This document shows positions 33,067-44,142 of a stretch of 64,000 bases of DNA, piece after piece (within the stretch, counting starts at the first letter, position 1; each line of letters starts with the position of its first letter). The stretch lies in contig NHNW01000035.1 in NCBI GenBank assembly GCA_002786025.1, forward strand, positions 62,001 through 126,000. Direction: 5' to 3'. The translations under genes and the position numbers were made by a program. The stretch comes from Zasmidium citrigriseum (lineage: Eukaryota; Ascomycota; Dothideomycetes; Mycosphaerellales; Mycosphaerellaceae). The notes under the pieces are model-generated. The model made no database searches. It had not been told where the DNA came from and saw only the letters and a list, made by a program, of their open reading frames with translations.

Positions 33067-34857
33067 ATGGCGAACGAGACGAAGGAGATCGAGGCAATCG
33101 TCGCCGAGGGCAGTGTGCACAGCGACAGTGGCAAGAATGAGCAGGTCGATGAGATTTTGATCAAGCAAGCTGGAGGAAGCGGTGGAGGACTGATCGAGGT
33201 ACAAACAAGAAACCTTGCCGACGCAACAACATCATTAACAGTTGATGATAGGGCTACATCGAGTTGCTGGCCATCGTCAACTTCGGCTTCACCCTCCAGG
33301 CTGCGTGGGAGGCATCTGGTCTGTCGCTACAGTTCAGCTTACTCAATGGCGGTCCAGCATCGTTGGTCTATGGCAGCCTTCTAGCAGGTGTTGGATCGTG
33401 CCTGATCGCCTTGTCGCTGGCCGAGATGGCATCGATGTAAGGCGACTATTCCCTTCATTCCAGACAGTCAACTGATGTGCAATTCAGAGACCCGGTCGTT
33501 GGCGCTCAATTTCGATGGAGCGCAACCTTCGCTCCCATGTGGCCACGCTTCTGGGGTCTATTCCAAGGCTGGATGACCGTCTTCGCCTGGATCACTTGCG
33601 CAGCTGCATCCCCCGCGTACCTGGCACAAGGGGTGCAATCGCTCATCGGCTTGAACAATCCGAGCTATGTACCTCAAGCTTGGCACACCACGCTGCTGAT
33701 GTGTGCTTTCGTACTGCCCCCAGTAGTCGCAAACCTCTGGTTCAAGGCCATTTTGAATCCGATGGAGACGCTTGGTGCTATCGGCCATGGAGCCTTTTGG
33801 ATTGCGTCGATCATATTGCTCGGTGTCGCTGGTGCCAGAAGCTCTAATGAGTTTGTTTGGCAGACGATCACGAATGATGTTTCAGGCTGGACCCAGCCTG
33901 GCATTGCTTTCGGCATCGGCCTACTACCTATTGCTTTCCCCATCACCTCCTTCGATGGAGTTCTGCATATGAGTATGTCAAGCTTAACCTCCGTGTGAGA
34001 CTTGTACTGACATCGAACAGGCAAAGAAGTCAAAAAGCCCAAAAGAAACGTACCGCGAGCCATGGTCTTCGCAGTCGTACTCAACAGCCTGATGCAATTC
34101 GTCTGGCTGGTCGTCGTCATGTATCGATTCGGCGATCCAGAAACTGTTGCGAATGCCCCTGGCGGCATGGCCATCGTTGGCATCTACATGAACGCCACCA
34201 ACTCCAAAGCTGTCACCACAGTGTTTGTGGTGTTCCAGATCATCATCTTGTTCATCTCGTTGTTCAATATCTTTGCCTCGGTGGCTCGCTTGACTTGGGC
34301 GTTCAGTCAGAATAATGGGTTGCCGTTCTCGAAGTTCTTCGCTCATGTATGTATACACCAGGCGCACATTGAACTCTCTTCTGACTTCTTCGCAGGTCTC
34401 CCGGCGATGGCACATGCCCGTCCGCGCCCTGATGCTGGTCGCAATAATCTGCTGCCTCCTCTCCATCATCAACATTGGCAGCATCACAGCCTTCAACGCC
34501 CTGATCTCCCTCCCCCTCATCGCCCTCTACATCAGCTACGGCATCCCGACTCTTTTCCTCCTCATCCGCAAACTCCGAGGCCGAGCGCCAGAGATAGGTC
34601 CCTTCAACTTGGGCCGATGGGGAATTCTTGTCAACGCACTGGCGGTGATGTACATTTTGTATGTGCTCAGCTTTGTCGCATTGCCTACGATCTTGCCGGT
34701 GACTTCGAGCAATATGAATTATGCTGGACCTCTTGTTCTGGCGGTTGCGATTATTGCAGTTGGTGATTGGATCGTATCGGGAAGGTACAGGTTCATTTTG
34801 CCGGAGGATGTTGCTGCGAGGAATCGCGAGCAAGTTGTTACCAAGTCGCATGCTTGA
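33067..34857 (+). CDS. APC-superfamily amino-acid/choline/GABA permease
   Basis: Five exons, 33067-33198, 33252-33436, 33488-33972, 34021-34346 and 34396-34857, give 529 aa; all four introns are GT-AG and 49-53 nt. After a 45-residue cytosolic start come about twelve hydrophobic segments, beginning IELLAIVNFGFTLQAAWEA and including GGPASLVYGSLLAG, the helix 1-2 region typical of fungal choline/GABA-type permeases (HNM1/UGA4-like). The C-terminus is short (VVTKSHA). Expected role: proton-coupled uptake of an amino acid, GABA or choline at the plasma membrane. The substrate cannot be read from the sequence. Confidence 0.88.
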
Positions 34858-35121
34858 GTAGACCGTTCCTTCCCTATCACTACTTGGTGTCCATCTTTCC
34901 AACAGTACGTCAAGATCAGCAAGACCAACTCAGAGATATCTCGCCGACATCATGCCCAATCTGGACCGATGAAAGACGCCACGACGACTCTAGGCCCCAT
35001 CTACGAACCTTAAAATCACATGCGTGCATGAAGCTAAGCGAGCCCAAGCTGGGCGGAAGAGAGAAGAAGACCGCACCCCGCTGCAACGTACTTCAGCCTT
35101 TCTTGCGCTCCATCATACAAG

Positions 35122-35951
35122 ATGTCAATCTGGGGCTCTGTGCCACCTGGATCCGAATGGGACTTCGGCTGCTTTCTGCCCAATCATACCGTGCTCGCGA
35201 ACTACACCGCATGCAACGCCGCAGCGGAGCACAGCTGGTGCTGCTACAAAGAAGATGTCTGCCTTAGCAATGGGTATTGTTGGCTATCAGGTACGGATTA
35301 CTGGCGCAACAGATTAGGGAGAGGTGGTTGCACGGATCAGACGTGGACGGATTCAGCCTGTCCTTACTACTGCGGTGATGGTAAGTCATGGATGTGGACT
35401 TCGGGATTTGCCAAACTGATTAGAAGGCAGTCGAGACGGACAGCCCCGCGGGTGTCTACCTCGTGCAACACGATGCGAGTGTTGAAGGCAACTTCTGCTG
35501 CGGCGATTTCGATGAAGACACTAGCTCATGCATCAACGGGACTCACGGCAGCTCTGCACCTTTCACTCTGCCACCAGGCAAGGTCATCTACAACCGCACT
35601 GACGGCTCCATTCTGGAAAACGGCACCCTCTCTGGCCTACGAGAGGCGGTGACCGTTACAGCCTCTGCATCGGCTTCCGCCTCCAACGGCGGCTCCAGCA
35701 ACCTCGCTGCCGTCTCTGCTGGAATTGCAGCGCCTCTCGGAGCCTTGCTCCTTGCTAGTATCGTTGTAACCTTTGTGCTGCTTCGAAGGATTAAGACTCT
35801 CAAGCGGGATCAAGCCAACGTGCGGAGTAAAGCAAGTCATGAGTCCGAGCCATGGATGCCGAATTATACCGACGGTCGGCCGGCAGAGTTGAAGGGACAA
35901 TCGATGGTGTCGGAGTTGCACAATCAGACGATGCGATATGAGGCGCCTTGA
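35122..35951 (+). CDS. Cys-rich single-pass surface protein
   Basis: Exons 35122-35380 and 35431-35951 (50-nt intron) give 259 aa. The outer part (about 1-175) has about 12 Cys, including HSWCCYKEDVCLSNGYC and NFCCGDFDEDTSSC, and several NxT/S glycosylation sites. A Ser/Ala-rich stem leads into one membrane helix (APLGALLLASIVVTFVLL), followed by RRIK and a polar tail of about 60 residues. This plan is common among fungal surface proteins of unknown function. No signal peptide is visible at the chosen ATG; either the membrane helix acts as anchor or a 5' exon is missed. Upstream sequence shows no clear candidate. Confidence 0.7.
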
Positions 35952-36285
35952 ATGGAAGCCTGGCGACAAGTATGGACAGCGCAGCTTTGGAAGTCTGGGT
36001 GAATGTGGAGTCCTGGCAGTCACATGTAAGCTACACCATCACAGAATACAGAATCGACACGACGGCCATATCCAACGGGTAGCGACGGTTATACCGCTTG
36101 TTGAAGTCTCGGCTACATTTTTGAATATGTACAATGTGTATTCTCGCTGCCGTATACGATACTGCAAGACGCCAATAACACCGGGAAGATCTAGCACTGT
36201 CCTGCATTTAAGAGCGGCCCCTCTACACCAAGCCTGCAAGTCCGACATCAATACAGTGAGCAGAGAACAAGGATCGGACAGCACG
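35952..36285. other. intergenic
   Basis: 3' region of the surface-protein gene and promoter of the F-box gene. The frame is open upstream of 36286 without an ATG that would add recognisable sequence. Nothing distinctive. Confidence 0.4.
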
Positions 36286-37521
36286 ATGGCTCAACCACAG
36301 TGCGAAAACCTCCTCGACCTACCCGAAGAGCTGCTTGGCCACATCGCTGAGCATTGCGACACCGCTACTGACATCTTCGCGCTACGATCGACTTGTCGTA
36401 AGCTTGCAGGCGCTGCGTTCCTTCCTTTCACGGAGACATATATCGCCGACCTCACCTGCTTCATCTTCGACCCGAGCCGCCTGCAACGAATTTTTAACAT
36501 CATATCCACGCCGTATCTGAAGGAAAAGATCCGGACTCTATGCCTTACAACAAACTCGCATGAGAACCGTCATGTGACGCTGCTTGCTCCAAACAGTAAC
36601 GAGCAGCAGCAAGAAGCAAGGAACAATGCCTACCAGCAATACGCTACGGACCAGTACGATACCTATCAATGCCAGACCAACGGGATTCGAACCACGAGCT
36701 GGGCCATAATTAAGCGCATCATTACGGGATTGGCGCACCAGCCTCGGACTTCCGTCGAGATAGACGTCAACGCAGAAGAAAGTGTTCTGCAGAGATTGGC
36801 AGCAAGTCGACCACATCTACTCTGTGAGCTTCTCGAACTTGCACTTGCAGCACGGATTCGAATCCACGGATTGGCACTATGCAGTGACTACCTCATCGAC
36901 ATCGAGGATTTCTCCGATTCCGGTCGATTTGACAACGCTCTAACGAGCCTCGAGAAATTCGAGTATGCGTCTACACCAGCCAACTTGATTGAGCTGCAAA
37001 ACGCCAGGCAACATCACGAACTCGTCAAAAGAGTGCTCCAGACATCTGAAAAGCTCAAGCAGCTATATCTACGGATTGAGCCCTGGGCCCCTCATTTTAC
37101 GGGACCGCATCTTCTGGTCTCAAAATCACTGCTAATCGGTTGCCCATTGCCAAGCCTGCGGGAGGTGGAACTAGTATACCTCGATTGCTGGCGGGACACC
37201 ATCCTTGGATTCTTGCTTCGTTGCAAAGACACCCTTGAGAAGCTCACGCTCCGTTGGCTCGTCATTTGTGACGAAGCTGACCCTTGGGTTGACATCTTCA
37301 AGGCGCTGGCGGAGTTTCCTCAGCTGAAGCAGCTTCATATCTACGACCTTGGTCTTCTTCGGGACAGTGATAACTCGGCATTCCAGCTTGAGTTCACTGT
37401 TCCTGGAGGTGAGCGGGATGAACGAGTTGCTCATACAGATCCATCGATCGCTGTGGATGCGAAAACCTTTCTGGAGGCCAATCTCAAGGCTGGCCTCACA
37501 CACAAGGCATGGGCCGGATAA
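36286..37521 (+). CDS. F-box protein
   Basis: Single exon, 411 aa, starting MAQPQCENLLDLPEELL. An F-box-like motif covers residues 9-45 (LDLPEELLGHIAEHC ... LRSTCRKLA). The rest is Leu-rich and irregular, with short strand-like units (LRWLVICDEADPW, LKQLHIYDLGLL) that suggest degenerate leucine-rich repeats. F-box proteins link targets to Skp1-Cullin ubiquitin ligases. The target is unknown; such genes are numerous and variable in ascomycetes. Confidence 0.8.
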   Translation: MAQPQCENLLDLPEELLGHIAEHCDTATDIFALRSTCRKLAGAAFLPFTETYIADLTCFIFDPSRLQRIFNIISTPYLKEKIRTLCLTTNSHENRHVTLLAPNSNEQQQEARNNAYQQYATDQYDTYQCQTNGIRTTSWAIIKRIITGLAHQPRTSVEIDVNAEESVLQRLAASRPHLLCELLELALAARIRIHGLALCSDYLIDIEDFSDSGRFDNALTSLEKFEYASTPANLIELQNARQHHELVKRVLQTSEKLKQLYLRIEPWAPHFTGPHLLVSKSLLIGCPLPSLREVELVYLDCWRDTILGFLLRCKDTLEKLTLRWLVICDEADPWVDIFKALAEFPQLKQLHIYDLGLLRDSDNSAFQLEFTVPGGERDERVAHTDPSIAVDAKTFLEANLKAGLTHKAWAG

Positions 37522-37973
37522 AGTTTCTCTCACAGAGGCACAAAGGCCTCCAGGTCCTGTCTCATAACTTCAAATATCCTCAAGTACTATGAGCACAATG
37601 AACGATTAAAACATCATGTGCGTTGAGTCACTGACTCTCTGATTCCACTTATTTCGTACCATATTGATGTCGTGGGTGACTGTGGGAGCAGAGACTGCTG
37701 GTGCGAAGAACGTAGACGAAGTACAGGTCAGCCACGACCTTAGCAACGAATGAAGAGACCTGATATCAGGGACCACTCCTGCGACATTACGGACGCGTGG
37801 CTGCATATGCATGTGCTGTCACATCGAATGCTTCCAAGCTCAACACCCCCGCTCGCCTCCTTTCCGAGGTCGGCTCGCGTGACCAACTTCCTCTATCGTT
37901 GCATGATAACGACATCCCATTAAATTCCACAGAAGTTTCTATAACCTGCAAAGCTGTCGTTGAACCAACATAT
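37522..37973. other. intergenic
   Basis: Between the F-box gene and the SLC40 gene. The SLC40 frame is open back to 37797, but no ATG before 37974 lies in family-like sequence. Nothing else seen. Confidence 0.4.
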
Positions 37974-39680
37974 ATGGCTTCTTATGGGACGATCCAAACA
38001 TCCAGCAGCTCCAAACAACCGGCCAAGACCGTCGCCACAGTCGAAGAAACCGACAGCCTTCTCTCAGCCGACAATGGTGACGTCGACGATGAGACAGAAG
38101 GCTACGATGGTATCGCCACAAGACACTTGATGGCATTCTATGCCAGTCACGCCCTCTTCATGTGGAATAACCGCTGCTATGAGTTCGCCGCTGTGCTATT
38201 CACGGCTTCGGCCTTCCCAGGAACGTTGGTCGAAGCTTCAATACGAGGACTGTGCGCCCATCTGGCATCTGTTCTGTTCTCGCCTTCTCTCGGACGCTGG
38301 CTGAATCAATTTGCGAGACGGCTATGGCCAGTGCAGAGTTGCATTCTCACGCAGCGACTTTGCATTGCTTTAGCGTCTCTGGGCTGGATGCCCATGATGC
38401 TCGCGGAGAATGATTCGCATCCCAACGACCATGACGAGGAGCGCCATAAGTCAATCACAATGCTGGCATTCTCTGTACTAGTAATCATTGGCATGGCGGA
38501 GAGGCTTTCAGCCGTGGCGAACCTGGCCATTGTCGAGCGAGAATGGTTGCCCCTGCTTGCCTCAAGAACGACAGCGAAGGCTCCAGTCAATCCGGACGAT
38601 TCCACGGCAAATGAATACTCACAGTCCGTCGCCAAACTTCAAGTGACCTCGAATCTACATATTTTGAATGCAACAACGAAACGTATCGACCTGATCACAA
38701 AGCTTGTCGCTCCATTGGCTGTCAGCCGTCTTGTGATCTCTACCGACATCAAGAGAGGTGCACTCGTACTGGCAGCGTTTCAAATCGCATCTGGAGGCCT
38801 CGAACTCCTGCTCACAAGACTAGTGTGGCGAAATTGTAGGGCAATGCAAGGCTCTTGTTCGCCCACGAAAAGCCCGGAGCGAGAACAAGGAAGCTGTACG
38901 GAGTTACCTAGTCCGAGCCTGGCAAGTATGGAGCGGCAAGCTTCATCGACCTGGACAATGTCTATACGCGAGCTACCTTTGATCAGTGGATTCTTGACCT
39001 GGATCGACAGCTTCGCAACATACCTGAGGAACCCGATATCGCTTCCATCCCTGGCATATGTACTGGAGCCGTTCTCAGTCCTCACCCTGGCTGGCAGTAT
39101 GACCGCCTACCTATTGGCCACAAACTTCTCTCTCAACGAAATCACGTTCGCACGAGCTGCGAGTACGGCTGTTGAAATTGCGTCCACCGTACTGACACCA
39201 CTCTTGATCTCCTGGATGTCCAAACGTTCTGGCAAAGCAAGGGTCGATGACATACGTCCACTGACGACTGTTGGCATCATTGGGTTGATCTGGCAGCTCG
39301 TGTGTCTTCTTCCAGTGACGAATATGTTTCTGCTCTTCCCTGGTCTCAATGGTTCCGCCACGGAGTCGAAATATGCATCAATTCCCACACTTCTCTTCGC
39401 TGGCCTGGCGCTGTCACGACTTGGACCATTTGCATATTCCCTGGTGGAGCAGCAACTCGTCCAGGTGAAAGTAGAACCCAACGAACGAGTGGAGTTCTCA
39501 AGTGTCGAGACTGCTTTGTTTGACGTATCTGAGCTTGCAAGATGGTGTATGCTGATGGCTTTCTCGACCAGCGAGCAATTTCGTTGGGCTGCGTTGTTGA
39601 GCTTTGGCTCGGTTGTTTTGTCGCTTGTGATGGTCTTGATATGGGTGCGAAGACAGAAGCAAGAGGTGCGAGGTACATAA
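37974..39680 (+). CDS. ferroportin-like SLC40 metal transporter
   Basis: Single exon, 568 aa from the ATG at 37974. A polar N-terminus is followed by HALFMWNNRCYEFAAVLF, the first helix pair of ferroportins. The best family marker is LNATTKRIDLITKLVAPLAV, matching the NATxRRIDQLxxxLAPMA signature of SLC40. About ten hydrophobic segments in all. Animal and plant ferroportins export ferrous iron; fungal members are less studied and could sit in the plasma or vacuolar membrane. The central loop is poorly conserved and rich in Ser. It converges on the CYP504-like gene with 40 bp between stop codons. Confidence 0.83.
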   Translation: MASYGTIQTSSSSKQPAKTVATVEETDSLLSADNGDVDDETEGYDGIATRHLMAFYASHALFMWNNRCYEFAAVLFTASAFPGTLVEASIRGLCAHLASVLFSPSLGRWLNQFARRLWPVQSCILTQRLCIALASLGWMPMMLAENDSHPNDHDEERHKSITMLAFSVLVIIGMAERLSAVANLAIVEREWLPLLASRTTAKAPVNPDDSTANEYSQSVAKLQVTSNLHILNATTKRIDLITKLVAPLAVSRLVISTDIKRGALVLAAFQIASGGLELLLTRLVWRNCRAMQGSCSPTKSPEREQGSCTELPSPSLASMERQASSTWTMSIRELPLISGFLTWIDSFATYLRNPISLPSLAYVLEPFSVLTLAGSMTAYLLATNFSLNEITFARAASTAVEIASTVLTPLLISWMSKRSGKARVDDIRPLTTVGIIGLIWQLVCLLPVTNMFLLFPGLNGSATESKYASIPTLLFAGLALSRLGPFAYSLVEQQLVQVKVEPNERVEFSSVETALFDVSELARWCMLMAFSTSEQFRWAALLSFGSVVLSLVMVLIWVRRQKQEVRGT

Positions 39681-39720
39681 AGACCCAAATGCGAATCGTC
39701 CACGCCCTGTCACCGGGATC

Positions 39721-41277
39721 TCAGCCTTGTATCCCCAGCCCAGCTGTCAGAGCTTCTTCATCCCTGACCCTGAAAACAACCTCGTATTCCCTCGGAAACC
39801 GGCCTCCCTCCCTCACGTTCGAGCTCCCCGTCAATGGACGAGCATCAGGTAGCTCTCCTTCTCCCGGCAGGATCTCGAAGCACGCAAGTACCTTGAGCAA
39901 TACCAGTTCCAACTCCCGGTTTGCGAGAGCTGACCCAGCACACATCCTGTATCCCATCCCATAGGTGAATAACGGCGCTTCCGGTTGCTCGAGCCAGCGC
40001 TCTGGATGGAACTTCTCAGGATCTTCCCACAGCTCTGGATCCATGTTACATGCCCAGGCATTGAGGAAGATGACTGAGCCGCTTGAGATACGTCGTCCTT
40101 CATACGTGCAATCTGAGGTTGTCTCCCGTGGGAGTGAGAGCCGAAGAACGGTGAAGTACCTCAAGCATTCTTGTGCGAGAGCACGAATATATGGCAAATG
40201 TCGCTGGAAGTCCACACCGGAGAGATCGTCTTGCAAGACGGACGGAAGGTTCGGAAAGTGATGATTGATCTCCTCGTGTGCCTTGCTTTGAATATCTCGA
40301 TTTTGTGAAAGGAAAAGGAGTGCCCAAGAGACCGTTCCAGAGATCGTCCCAGTCCCACCTTGGATCAAAGAGGTCGAAATCGTACGCAGATCTTGCTGGG
40401 ATAGTCTGCCTTCTGAATCAAGAATTGCACTCGACTGTATGCAGGGCTTCTGGATATCTTTCTCCATCCTGGTCCGTAGATCTGAGTCTAGTCGACCGAG
40501 GTAGATCTCTCGTCGTTCCCTCCAACTCTCGGCTTGATGGGAGCGTGCTGGGAATGGGTTGAGTCGGAGGAGCGGGATATAGTCTTGAAAGTTCTCCATT
40601 GTGCTCCTGGTGCTGACAATGCCCGCTTCAACCTCGGTGATCTCCTGGAACAGAGCTCTGTCCTCGGACGTGATGCTGGTGCCCCAGTTGATGGTGAGGA
40701 TGATCGATAAAGCGAATCGTCGGACTAATGGCATTGGGTTGATCTCTTTCTTTCCTCCTTGACTTGCCGTAAAGATGTCTTTGATCAAGAGATTCGTCTC
40801 AGAATGTAGTAGCGGCCCATAGCTGACGACCGAAGGCTTATTCAATGCGGTTGCAGCAGCTCGTGGACGCCGCTTAAGGTCGGCTGACATTGGAGATGTT
40901 CCAATCGTAAAGCCAGAAGTCTTCCCAACCACTTTGTGCAATGTATGGAAGACCGGCCGAGAATTTAAGGCATGCCCCTGATGAGCAAACAGTTCCTTCG
41001 CAGCAGCGGCGCTGTTCACGACAAGGACGGGCACATTTCCGAGCTGGATCTGGAAGACTTCGCCGTATTTACGAGACCATCGACGGAGGACCTCAGGTGC
41101 ATTATTTTGAAGATCGAGTAGATTGCCAAAGACTGGAAGTCCTCGAGGGCCTGGGAAGAGTGGGTTCCTTAGCTTGTAGCGCACGAGCTCGTTGAAGACG
41201 AGATAGCCCGCGAAAAGGAGGGCGAGTACCACGCCTGCTTGGATAATGGTTACCGTGACCATATCAATCTTCACCAT
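39721..41277 (-). CDS. cytochrome P450, CYP504-like (phenylacetate hydroxylase type)
   Basis: Single exon, 518 aa from the ATG at 41277 (MVKIDMVTV), which starts right before the membrane anchor. An in-frame ATG at 41400 would add 41 residues and is less likely. The stretch GFTIGTSPMSADLKRR-PRAAATALNKP closely follows the signature of CYP504 phenylacetate 2-hydroxylases. ExxR is ECLR; the PERW motif is present; the heme loop is FTYGMGYRMCAG, Cys near 446. The I-helix GGTGT keeps the Thr. CYP504 enzymes start phenylacetate breakdown to homogentisate, or hydroxylate 3-hydroxyphenylacetate. It is therefore a candidate aromatic-catabolism enzyme, fitting the GMC oxidase and Fdc/Pad genes nearby. 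The later homogentisate genes are not in the window. Confidence 0.88.
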   Translation of the reverse strand: MVKIDMVTVTIIQAGVVLALLFAGYLVFNELVRYKLRNPLFPGPRGLPVFGNLLDLQNNAPEVLRRWSRKYGEVFQIQLGNVPVLVVNSAAAAKELFAHQGHALNSRPVFHTLHKVVGKTSGFTIGTSPMSADLKRRPRAAATALNKPSVVSYGPLLHSETNLLIKDIFTASQGGKKEINPMPLVRRFALSIILTINWGTSITSEDRALFQEITEVEAGIVSTRSTMENFQDYIPLLRLNPFPARSHQAESWRERREIYLGRLDSDLRTRMEKDIQKPCIQSSAILDSEGRLSQQDLRTISTSLIQGGTGTISGTVSWALLFLSQNRDIQSKAHEEINHHFPNLPSVLQDDLSGVDFQRHLPYIRALAQECLRYFTVLRLSLPRETTSDCTYEGRRISSGSVIFLNAWACNMDPELWEDPEKFHPERWLEQPEAPLFTYGMGYRMCAGSALANRELELVLLKVLACFEILPGEGELPDARPLTGSSNVREGGRFPREYEVVFRVRDEEALTAGLGIQG

Positions 41278-41705
41278 GAGTCGATGTTGGTCGTCGTGGT
41301 AGATTCTGACCTCGAAATCAAGTATTAGTCTGACAATGGATGAGCCCTCTGCCGGTCTCAGCTTTCCAAAAACAGGAAGCCTTGCGCTGGTCTTTGCCAT
41401 CACGACTGCATGCTTACTACATCATAAGCGAGCTTTTTGCTTCTGTCAAGATCACTCGTGTACCAGTTGGCAAGGGTAGACGGCTTGAGCCGACATCATG
41501 CTATTAATATGAGTTGTTTGGAAGAAGAGGTAGTTGAAACCTCATTATTGTTTCGCCAGCGAGGCGACTTCTTTCGGTCAGGAGTAGAAAAACTTCGACA
41601 AATACCATTATTACGTATCGTACTTGAACATCAATCACATCTTAAGTCGCTGCCTCGACAGTCGTGATGCCCACAGTTGTCGTCGAACTGTCGGCCTCCT
41701 CAGTA
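41278..41705. other. intergenic
   Basis: Promoter of the CYP504-like gene and 3' end of the GMC gene. No supported frame or motif. Confidence 0.4.
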
Positions 41706-44142
41706 TCACTCATCCCCATATTCCTCTCGAATGATCCGTGCCCCGTTCTCCGCCACGGCAAATACACTTCCCACCAAGTTCATATCTGGCAGTCTTCCAA
41801 AAGTCGACACATCACACACTCGCAGTCCCTTGGTACCATATACTCGCAGGTGTGGATCGACAACACCGCCCTTCTCGCGTGGCAGCATTCGACATGTGCT
41901 TGCTGCATGCCTATAAAAGCGTCAAGTCAGCGGGACCGCTCCAAGGCCAACCGTGGTTCTATGCTGGAGTATCGTACCAGTTGGGAATGATCGTCTCGCG
42001 AATGTAGTCGAGGATGTCTTCATCGCTGGTGACGTTGGCTCCTGGTGCGGCTTCGCCTGCTGACCTGCAAGTGAGGAGGCATCAAGTCAGTAGATGTAGA
42101 CTGATATCGTTTCTCTTCCCATAACATACCATTGCTGCATATCAGGATGGCTCATGATCTGTCGCGCGTACTTCAAGCCTTGGACTGCCATGCGTTGGTC
42201 GGCTTCATCGGCCAGATACTAATCATGAAGAAGCGTCAGCTAGCGATCAAAGTTGCTCAAGGATGTAATACTGACGTTTGGATCAATCACAGGATCCATA
42301 AAAGGCAAATTCGAACTGATCTTCACCGTCCCCTTCGAAAGAGCAGCCATATTGCCCACTTGAATCGAGATGTACGACGAGTTCAACTTCGGCTTTCCAT
42401 ACTTCGTAAACGACGTCGGATACCAGTGGGAGTTGTACGAGTACTCGTTGTGTCCCTGGTGGGTGAAGTTGGCAGCAATGACTGCTTCCGCGCCGATCTT
42501 CTTGAGCTCGGCGTCGGACATCTGTTGGAATGCGTTGGTAGCACCGCCGGTCGCACTGTATTTCGAATTCCAACGGGCAGACCCTCCGGCGTAGAAATCA
42601 CGCTGTGCCTTGTTGAGAACCGTGATGTCGTTGGTCATGTCTTCGATCGATGCCACGTCGGCGAATTCCTGCTTGACCTCGTGGACAAGTCCGAAGGCAG
42701 TGTGGTCTTGCATATGGTTGCCGACGTTTTCGTTGACAACGATTGGGGTAATTCCGTACTGCTCCAGCTCATCCTGTCAGAGTGAAGACGAGAAGTTAGC
42801 AAGTGCACCACGTTGAAAGTAAGGCTGGGGATCTTCATGCTCGTACCTTTGGACCAATCCCGGATTGCTTGAGAAGGTATGGGCTGTGGAAAGCTCCTGC
42901 AGCGAGAATGACTTCGTTCTTGCAGGAGACATTGTGTATCGCACCGGATGGGGTGTCGAGAAACATTACACCGACGGCGTGAACAGACTGGTTGGCGCCG
43001 TACGACATCGTCTCTTCATCGAACAGAATGCGGCCAACGATCGCGCGGTCTAGAACGTTGAGATTCGATCTTCCTCGGGACGCTTCGTAGTAGCTGTCGT
43101 ACGAGGAACTTCTCAAGAAGTTCTCATCCAAGGTCATGGTCCCTTGCTTGACACCAAGAGGATTGCCATTGTTTTGTTCGTGGGAGATGCGAAGTCCAAT
43201 GGCACTTGTCGCATTCATGAAGGAGGGGTTGGACGTTGGAACACGACCTGCATGAAAGTTAGTATAACACGTTGGAGAACGCGGAATCGATGACTTGCCT
43301 TGAAATCCGATTTTCAATGGACCTGCAATGAGCGAGCACATCTCGTCAGCAACTCTTTGAACAGAGTTTTAGCTTAATGTATGTTACCTTCTGTGCCGTA
43401 TGCGTCCGGATCCCAAGTCATGTATGTGTTGTCGTTGGTATGCGCAGGATTTCCAACAAACTTGGTACCCTGCGCCGAATGTCATAAGTATTCGTACATT
43501 TCTCATGTCGTCGGGACGGTATTTCGCACCTTCTTCGCAGCTGCTTGAATTTCTTTCCAGCCCCATCCCGGATTTCCGTCTTCTTCCCACTGCTCGTAGA
43601 CAGCCTTGCTACCCAAGCCGTAGTACAGCCCATTCGTCGCACTGCTACCTCCGAGGCATCGGCCACCTATGCATGTGAGCTCTGATCATGCAAGCGGTGT
43701 TTATACGTACGATGATATTGGATGTTTCGATTGTGGCAGTGTTTCTGTGGCACTGAGTAGAAGTTGTAGTCGATCAAGCTTGAAGCACCTGCGCTAAATG
43801 TTAGTAGCAACGTTCGACGACGAGATTACTGAACATGCCGTTGAGCCCAAATTGGTTTCCACCTGGAGGCGAGTAAGTGCGCATCACTGTCGGCTTCGGA
43901 CCTGTTTCGAACACGACCACAGTGTGCTTGCCACTCTCGCTCAGACGATTGCCGAGTACGAGCCCAGCGGTACCGCCGCCAACAACACAAAAGTCATAGG
44001 CAGGTAAGAAGGACCGCTCCGTGGGTTGTCCGGGGTATTGAAAGCTGGAGAAATCTGGTGGTCCGTCATGGCTGTCGCTGGAAGCAGCGAGAGCGATGCC
44101 GCTCCCAGCAAGTAGGCAGAAAAGCCCAGAGAGTGATCTCAT
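41706..44142 (-). CDS. secreted GMC oxidoreductase (aryl-alcohol/glucose oxidase type)
   Basis: Ten exons: 43830-44142, 43711-43788, 43530-43666, 43388-43469, 43299-43322, 42847-43247, 42276-42773, 42130-42218, 41978-42064 and 41706-41910. Together they give 637 aa with every phase matching. A signal peptide (MRSLSGLFCLLAGSGIALA) leads in; FAD motif GGGTAG follows; GMC signature 1 is GRCLGGSSATNG and signature 2 is AAGAFHSPYLLKQSGIG. The C-terminal catalytic His pair region is NWHAAST and DPHLRVYGTKGLRV. Expected: an extracellular flavoenzyme that oxidises an alcohol or sugar and yields H2O2. One intron (43248-43298) uses GC-AG. Exon 5 is only 24 nt. Aryl alcohol oxidase would suit the aromatic neighbourhood, but glucose-type substrates cannot be excluded. 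Confidence 0.87.
43248..43298 (-). other. GC-AG intron, 51 nt and in frame
   Basis: The donor is gcaagt after CAAG, the branch site is tactaac and the acceptor catgcag. All other introns in this gene are GT-AG. Its 51 nt contain no stop in frame, so retention would insert 17 residues into the substrate-side loop after GFQG. Confidence 0.65.
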
